From: Hysterium pulicare CBS 123377
Lineage: Eukaryota > Ascomycota > Dothideomycetes > Hysteriales > Hysteriaceae
Direction: 5' to 3'
NCBI GenBank assembly: GCA_000467715.1
Contig: AJFK01000645.1
Coordinates: 154,938 to 218,937 of the forward strand
Length of the DNA: 64,000 bases
Part shown: piece by piece, positions 57,818-64,000 of the stretch
Numbering within the stretch: the first letter of the stretch is position 1
Layout: each line of letters begins with the position of its first letter
Translations under genes and position numbers: made by a program
The notes under the pieces: model-generated
The model's database searches: none
What the model saw: only the letters and a program-made list of their open reading frames with translations
What the model was told of the DNA's origin: nothing

Positions 57818-58753
57818 ATGGCTTTCGCCATCATGACCTTAAAAACGCCATCGATTCCGTCAGGATGGGATGCTGCGGCGTTTACCCTCCTTGTTGCTCT
57901 TCTTATCTCCATACCCTTACTCCTTGTCCGGCATTGCAGGATAATGCCCGAATCGGGAAAGCCTGAAGAGCCTTTCCCGTTCCTTTCTCTACCCCCGGAA
58001 CTGAGAGACATTGTCTATGAATATCTAGTGGAGGAGCCTTCGTACCCTTCTGTCTCTTCCACTTCTGCCCTCGCTTCCAATACTGCGACCGTCGTGGGAA
58101 GTTATGCGAAATGGCTCGGCGCGGCATTTTCATTTTCTCGCAGCGGGAAAAGGAGCAATTGGATCATGCTGGCAAACCGGCAAGTCTACGATGAATACAT
58201 AGACGTGTTGTGTAGAAAGTCTAAATTCAGACTCACGGTCGACCATCACAACCATACACAGCCTCATCTTTGGAGCATTCGCCCCGAAACTCTACGCCAT
58301 ATCAGGAAATGTGATCTCACGCTCAACACTACCAGTTCAATGCTGGGTACCGCAGATCCAAGACACATGACCCCGAGCTGGCCTCTCCGTGACAAGATAT
58401 GTGAGGAACTGCAGGGTGTGGAGAAAGTACAGGATTTGAATCTTCATGTCCAGGCTGTCGGCGATCCTCTTTGGAATCCTCTTTGGGTTTGGTACCACGC
58501 CTCGCAAGCGTTCAAGAAGACGGGAGATCTCAAATTCCAGCGCGTCACGTTCAGTTTGGATACCTGGAGCCCCGGGGAAAATCACCTAAAGAGAGATGAG
58601 TCTGGAGAGTGGACCTGGAGGTGCAAAGACGGACATTTCGTTGAGCCGGACAAGGCGAATCTACTTATCAGGGAGTTCTGTGCCAAGCTCTATGCTGAAT
58701 GTGGAGATTGTAGGGGTGCAGAGGAGAGAAGGCAACAGGTCGGTTCGTCATGA
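57818..58753 (+). CDS. membrane-anchored fungal protein of unknown function
   Basis: An intronless gene of 311 aa. One hydrophobic segment near residues 20-40 (AAFTLLVALLISIPLLLV) predicts an N-terminal membrane anchor. Next comes LSLPPELRDIVYEYLVEEP (about 62-80), the F-box-like opening common to a large class of fungal unknowns, then a region typical of that class (LANRQVYDEYIDVL). The C-terminus is Cys-containing and charged. F-box proteins are not usually membrane-anchored, so the combination is a little unusual. Function unknown. A short (atg)n run follows the stop. Confidence 0.78.
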   Translation: MAFAIMTLKTPSIPSGWDAAAFTLLVALLISIPLLLVRHCRIMPESGKPEEPFPFLSLPPELRDIVYEYLVEEPSYPSVSSTSALASNTATVVGSYAKWLGAAFSFSRSGKRSNWIMLANRQVYDEYIDVLCRKSKFRLTVDHHNHTQPHLWSIRPETLRHIRKCDLTLNTTSSMLGTADPRHMTPSWPLRDKICEELQGVEKVQDLNLHVQAVGDPLWNPLWVWYHASQAFKKTGDLKFQRVTFSLDTWSPGENHLKRDESGEWTWRCKDGHFVEPDKANLLIREFCAKLYAECGDCRGAEERRQQVGSS

Positions 58754-59275
58754 TGATGATGATGGTGGAGCCTTGTGAGGCTGCCTCCGGAAGTTGCGCT
58801 ATGTGTACAATATATGTTTTGCTATACGACTTTGGTTTACCGCATGGAGTTGGTGGACGAGTTTCTATCTGTTGGGTTTTCTTTGGGTGCCTCGAAACGG
58901 TTTGTTTATTCATATGGTGAGCACTGCTCGCCGTGTTGTATAAAATGGCTCGATTGATATGCCTTTGCTCATTTTCCTTCTTTCTATGTAGAACCTTAAC
59001 GCAATGAGGTCCTGGTCTTCATTGGGCTATAAGCGATTAGAAGTTCAATTCCTGTAGCATTGTCTGGGACTGTGGTACGGTATTACTACCCCATGTCGAC
59101 AGAATACTCATCAAATTGACTATCATTCCTATCAATTTTGTCATTTCGACCGAGGACTCATAAACGATTGGGCTGATTATCGAAAGTATACATAGTGTGA
59201 ATCTGGAGACTTCTACGCAATGAACACCGAAACTTTTCATTCTCCCCTTATCCGGCCACCTTTACCACTATTCTC
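58754..59275. other. convergent 3' spacer
   Basis: 522 bp between convergent genes; a short gat/atg triplet run at the start, otherwise nothing visible. Confidence 0.45.
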
Positions 59276-60876
59276 TCAATAATCCGCTCCTCGAGAGACA
59301 ACCTCTTTGGAGTTAGGCTTGAGCAGGATGGTCTATCCAAAACGACCTGGTCAGCATATTCGACGTCCTGATTTCGGCGATGGCTGTACTCACATGCTCA
59401 AATTGCGCAACATAGGAGCCCGGTACATCGCTTAGAGGCCCATATGACTCCACGACGCCGTTTGAGATAAGGGACTTCATGCCGAAGAGGTAGTTCTTCA
59501 CCCCAAGGCGTTCAAGATAACGCCTAGAAAAGACCAAAGTCCCAAAGTTCTCATCAATGGTCTTCAGGAGCATTTTAGCGGATGCAAGGTGAAGCCCAGC
59601 CGCGCTCGCGTGCTCATTCCGTCCGTAGCCGTAAATGCCAACGTCGTCTCTGAGGTAAGCCTTTCCAGTGGTGCCAAACGTCTCGATGGCAAACACATCA
59701 CCTTCTTCCATGCGTTGAGTAGTTTTGGTCTTGACGAAGGGGACTTGCTTGTCACCATGGATTTTGTAGCGTAGAATGTTATGGCCGGTAATGTTTCTGA
59801 TCGCCTTGACTGGAATAGTTTTGCCGTTGAGCTCAACCTCGTAGCTTTCCATTACTTCTTGGATTTCTGCGCTGATATGGTCGATACGAGCATCAATGCC
59901 AGCTTCCTGAGCGGTTACTTTAGCCCATGAAAAATTGTGCAGGCCTTCCTGCTTACCTTGAGCCCAGTATTTGTAGCTGCTTTCACAGCCGCAAGCAGAT
60001 TGTCATAAGCGGGATTAAAGGCTACGGTAAAAGCACTATCAACGATTCTGCCGTTGACGTGTACGCCGAAGTCCACTTTCAAGACATCGTCGTACTGAAG
60101 AACTACTTCTTTTGCGCCAGGGTTGGGGGTCCAATGCGCGGCGACATTATTCAGACAGAGCCCGGTAGGGAATCCCATGCCAGCTTTCAGGGCGTCTCCG
60201 GCCTGAAGACCTGAATGGCCGGTCAGAGCTCGTACGCCGTCCTCAATCTCTTGAGCAAGCTGGCTCATGGAAATCCCGGGCTTTGCAATCTCCTGCACGT
60301 ACTTGCGGACTTGGCGATGAGCTTCAGCAGCCTGACGGTAGTCTTTCAGGAACTCATGGTCCATATTGTCTACAACAGACAGATGACGAATTTCTTGAGC
60401 CGTGGAACGCGATAGATTGTGGTTGTTAATCGCATATTCCATACCCTCGCCTTCTGGATACTGGTGAGTCGGAAATAGACTGGCAAGTTCAACCCTCGGA
60501 GGAGTTGTTTGCCGTCCATCGACTAGTTTCTTCTTCGTCCTCCTCTTGTTATTCTTTCTCTTTTTCTTCTTGCCTACCCTTGTCAGCCTAAGCAAATCTT
60601 TTTATCATGGGACGAGCAGGCTCACCATTACTGGACTGGTCTTTGGTATTCAAATCAGTCCCGTGGTGGTCTTCGTCATCGTCACCATCCTCATCCTCAC
60701 CCGCCAGTAGACTGTGAATAACTCCACCGGCGGAGGTCGGTTTAGGGGGGTTGGAGGCAGCGATAGCTCCGCCAGCTGCTGACTCTGCTCAATATGTAAG
60801 GACCCTGCACAACAAACTAGCTCTTTTCCATACCATTTGGTCCTCTACGATGCTCATCTGGAGTTTTGGAGCCCAT
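59276..60876 (-). CDS. map2: methionine aminopeptidase 2, 5 exons
   Basis: Exons on the minus strand are 60876-60834, 60784-60626, 60573-59957, 59906-59394 and 59332-59276, giving 462 aa. It removes the initiator methionine from nascent proteins in the cytosol. The start [14 protein letters not shown] is the form I associate with fungal MetAP2. An acidic segment (DEDGDDDED) and a lysine-rich tract ([11 protein letters not shown]) form the ribosome-associating N-terminus. All metal and catalytic residues fit: His214 (AAHWTPN), Asp235 and Asp246 ([16 protein letters not shown]), His315 ([11 protein letters not shown]), Glu348 (FAIETF), Glu443 (AQFEH). The last exon gives [18 protein letters not shown], the conserved C-terminus. 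Confidence 0.96.
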
Positions 60877-61943
60877 TGCAGACTGTTGGCGCTATTCATG
60901 GATTTCGACAATTATGATATTATGCAAACAGAAGTTCAGATGGCTTCCTCGGGTTCTGCGGACAGGGTCGTTGAAGTTCTGCCGATGGTTAGCCGGAGGT
61001 TAGTCAGCTGTAATATGCGAGAATGTCCTGTTCGATAAGCCTCGAACAGTAGGTCATTCAACTCTTTTCTACCACTCAAACAGTCATAGGCACACCTAGA
61101 AATAAAACTGTTTGCGTTGTTTACTCTGTGTCCTTTATGGCGGCTCGTAGATGCACCATACTTTCCAGTAGATGCACCCCCCCAGATTCGGTAAAGCGGG
61201 CCTAGCAATCCTCCTCTTCATATTGAGTTAATTAATTGGACCTTACACTAAACAACAACAAAGCAGCTCTACATGAAAGGGCAGCCAGCTACTTCTCTGA
61301 ACCTGTCTGAACACGCTCCTATGACGCCAACGCTGCCTGGTACTACAGCACGGATTCAGTCCATACTAGATCGAGATGAAACGGGACGACATGTAGCTAA
61401 CAGTCGCCTGTGTCCTCACCTCCGGCCGAATCCGAGCTTATCGAGAATTTCGTGAGGAATTTTGACGATACTTACACAAAGGGAAAATGATTACAGAGAA
61501 GACGATTACAGGGAAGATAATTATAGGGAAGGCAATCACATGGAGGACAATCACAGGGAACAATTATATTGAACACAATTACAGGAAAGACAATTACAAG
61601 GAAGATAATTACAGAAAGGCCCATTACAGGGAAGATAATCACAGAGAAAATAGTCACAGGGCGGAAAATAGCCGGGACAATGCCGTTGTGGAGAAGGATA
61701 ATGGCTAACGTCCTTCTTCGTCGATGCGCGAGCATATATTTGCCGGCGTTTACATTTGACATATGGAAAAATTGATAGAATCCTTGTCCCGGGTGAATGG
61801 CGACAACCACATGGCATATAAATGGGAATGCTCAGCGCTCACCTGCCCAACTTTCGTCGCGCCGGTAACGAATCGTCCCAAATCTCCTTCAAGGTCCGCT
61901 TGAAACCCTTCGTAGCAAAGAAAACATCTGCACAATCGACAAT
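60877..61943. other. divergent promoter region containing a minisatellite
   Basis: 1.07 kb between MetAP2 (-) and the CE1 esterase (+). The middle is AT-rich; a 15-bp minisatellite occupies 61490-61667. No other gene was supported. Confidence 0.5.
61490..61667. repeat. 15-bp minisatellite, 12 degenerate units
   Basis: Twelve head-to-tail units close to attacagggaagata, eleven of 15 bp and one of 13 bp (total 178 bp). A partial unit lies just before 61490. Because 15 is a multiple of three, both strands stay open: the plus strand from an ATG at 61487 would encode 73 residues of Ile-Thr-Gly-Lys-type and then Asn-Tyr-Arg-x-Asp-type pentapeptides; the 13-bp unit causes the frame switch. Confidence 0.92.
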
Positions 61944-63018
61944 ATGCAGCTCCTGGCAACGCTTGCGAGCCTCGTTGCTCTGGCATCGATAGGCAACTGC
62001 CAAATAACCAAAGTCAATGACTTCAATGCCGGTCCGACAAAGCTGGGCATGTATGTTCATGTGCCGAGCAACCTCAAGACGCCGGCACCGATCATAGTGG
62101 CAGTACATCACTGCCAGGGCTCAGCACAACAGTACTCCACGGAGACGAAATATATCTCATTAGCGGACCAGCACGGCTTCATGCTGATATACCCCAACTC
62201 CAGATCCAGTGGAGGCTGCTTCGATGTTGCCTCGACGGCGAGTACGTTTACCTTTCTCCTATTTCCCTGGGAGATGTGCTGACCCAGCTCCACTTAGCTC
62301 TAACCCACGACGGCGGCGGCGACAGCCAGACCATCGCCAACATGGTCACATACGCTGTAAGCAAATACGGCGGGGACAAGGACCGAGTGTACGTGGTCGG
62401 AACCAGCTCGGGCGCCATGATGACAAACGTGCTTGCTGGTGCGTATCCGGACGTGTTCAAGGCCGGGTCCGTCTACTCGGGCGTCCCCGACGGCTGCTTT
62501 TACGTCTCGGGCTCCACGGCCACCCAAGACCCCCCAGGCTGGTCCAACTCTTGCGCGAACGGGCAGACCAGCAAGACGGCAGAACAGTGGGGCGATCTGG
62601 TGCGATCCTACTACCCGGGCTACAATGGTACCCGAACTAGGATGCAAATGTGAGTGGATCATGTCGTGGTATCTAGCAGTTCAGAACTTGGACTGACATA
62701 ACTTGATTTAGTTGGCACGGAACCTCCGATAACACGCTCCATTATCCCAACTGTTCGTACCTTCTAACGCCGCAAACTACTGTATATTTACTAACTTTGC
62801 AACGTACAGACGCAGAGCAGCTGAAGGAGTGGTCCAACGTCTTTGGTCTCACGACATCCAAGACCGCATCCAACACGCCCCAAAGCGGATACACGCAGAC
62901 CCTTTACGGAGACGGCACCGCGGCGACGGCGCAGCTGGTGGGCTACAGTGCTCAAGGTGTGGGCCACACCGTCCCCACACACGAGAGCATGGACCTGGCA
63001 TTTTTCGGTATTGCTTAA
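61944..63018 (+). CDS. secreted CE1 esterase (acetylxylan/feruloyl esterase type), 4 exons
   Basis: Exons are 61944-62241, 62298-62649, 62712-62752 and 62810-63018, giving 299 aa. Introns are 56, 62 and 57 nt. A signal peptide covers residues 1-19 (MQLLATLASLVALASIGNC). The fold is the PHB-depolymerase-like alpha/beta hydrolase of CE1 that removes acetyl or feruloyl groups from xylan. The catalytic set is visible: Ser136 in GTSSG, Asp223 in HGTSDNTL, and His283 in GVGHTVP. Other family marks: VAVHHCQGSAQQY, LTHDGGGDSQTIANMV and AGSVYSGVPDGCF. There is no C-terminal cellulose-binding module. Acetylxylan esterase is the likelier activity. The third exon is only 41 nt and follows a good tactaac branch site in the next intron. 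Confidence 0.93.
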
Positions 63019-64000
63019 TGGCCGAGGCGTATACACGTGGCGTTTGAGAAGAATACAGATAGCAAAGAGATGTAGTTGCATCCCTAGCAGTATTAGTCTT
63101 GGCAAGAAATAAAAGACTCAATGCCACCTCGTTTACTTGTTCTTCCCTCCCCTGCGTTTGCATCTTTGACAATACGGGCCGGTGTAGTTACATAAAGGCG
63201 ACACAAGCCTGGTCAGTGAGGTTGAGGACACCAACTTCTTGCGTAGCATCAGCCGCTGACTGGCTGTCTGTGCCATCTCCTCTACTGCTAGCAACGGCAT
63301 GCTTATGGAAGTCATTTGACTATCTTTCCACAGGCCTCTCAGCCTCCAGCTTATAGAGACTTCCTCATTACTAAGTGATAGATCCACATACGGCCAGAGT
63401 TGCTTCCTGTCTGCCCTACTCTTTCTTGGATCATCCAGATTGTCCAGTGCTCTGGCTTGTCAGCGGGTAGCCGCATACGTGTCGATTCTATGCCAACCAA
63501 CGTCCCTACTAAATGTCCAGCGACGAGGATATAATCAAACGTCATGATAAAACCAGGTCTATAGGAAGATATTACAAGTATAGGTGAACGCAGCAATTGT
63601 TAAAGGCTTCCAGGCTCATAACTCTCCGAGCAAGTGACTCTAAAAGTAAGGAAGATCTGCGTGAATTTTAACACAGGAGAAGAAATTAACTTCTCTTCTC
63701 TGGACAAGCCAAGAACTAGCTACAATAGGATGAGCTGGTGGTGTTACAAGGAGCATGACAGAATTTCTTCATGTTCTTGACCGAGCGTTATCATTATGAG
63801 GGCATACTGTGGTGCTCATCGCGTTGAGGAAGCGAGACGAAGAGCGAATATGCGAAATTCCTTCATCCTCCTCCCGTTCCTCTTGCTATCAACTCGATAT
63901 CTGACAAGCCATCCGCTATTTCGCCTTCCCGCACGCACTAGCTCACATTCACCCCCGCCTGCATCGTCATGCCCATCAGCTTGGGGGGGGGGGGGGGGGG
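63019..64000. other. right-end intergenic region
   Basis: Nearly 1 kb with only short frames and no domain. Polyadenylation-like aataaa at about 63106 may serve the esterase gene. The last bases are a G homopolymer. Confidence 0.4.
63983..64000. repeat. 18-base G homopolymer at window end
   Basis: Eighteen consecutive G residues finish the window. Such runs often mark the edge of an assembled contig, a sequencing artefact, or a real poly-G tract of unknown length. Confidence 0.95.

Noticed and set aside
1-64000. CRISPR arrays, rRNA genes and secondary-metabolite cluster
   Set aside because: No regularly spaced identical repeats, no conserved rRNA segments, and no polyketide, peptide or terpene synthase was seen; the laccase stands alone.

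Overview
This window is nuclear DNA of a filamentous ascomycete (Pezizomycotina). Most genes are interrupted by short introns (about 49-146 nt) with GT..AG borders and CTRAY-type branch sites. Gene density is about one per 2.5-3 kb on both strands. The families are typically fungal: an ascomycete laccase, GH125, a CE1 esterase, F-box proteins, a Zn(II)2Cys6 protein and DPR-motif proteins. The overall style suggests Leotiomycetes, but that is inference; I see no marker that fixes the genus. I rebuilt exon structures by hand from splice sites, frame continuity and family knowledge. Every joined CDS was checked to be a multiple of three.

Left part (1-13 kb): a CRIB-domain protein kinase-like gene (+), a small doubtful ORF (-), a four-exon secreted laccase (-), and a 3.7-kb stretch without a convincing gene. 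A second kinase follows, whose start-codon region is tandemly duplicated, then a lysine/proline-rich BTB-like protein.

Middle part (13-34.5 kb): a 1260-aa F-box protein, the ribosomal protein uL2 gene (seven exons), APC4 of the anaphase-promoting complex (-), and an eight-exon NIPA-type magnesium transporter (-). After these come a large acidic protein (-), the coatomer delta subunit whose first coding exon is only the ATG, and a secreted GH125 alpha-mannosidase. These are mostly housekeeping genes.

Right-middle (34.5-51 kb): a probable glycogen-binding-like (CBM48-like) protein behind 3 kb of gene-poor DNA, a C2H2 zinc-finger regulator (-) with a long leader, a 4.7-kb gene-poor tract with a probable Ty3/Gypsy integrase relic and a broken ORF, and a 971-aa DPR-motif/coiled-coil protein (-) resembling fungal dehydrin-like stress proteins.

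Right end (51-64 kb): a small basic unknown protein, LSM7 with an RGG tail (-), a protein with an internal Zn2Cys6 cluster, a small two-exon unknown gene (-), a membrane-anchored unknown, methionine aminopeptidase 2 (-), a 15-bp minisatellite in the spacer between divergent genes, and a secreted CE1 acetylxylan/feruloyl-type esterase. The window ends in an 18-G run.

I found no biosynthetic cluster, CRISPR, rRNA or tRNA. The genes mostly act independently; laccase, GH125 and the CE1 esterase together fit a plant-associated or saprotrophic lifestyle. The most unusual items are the CRIB-kinase fusion, the start-duplicated kinase, the DPR/coiled-coil protein and the promoter minisatellite.
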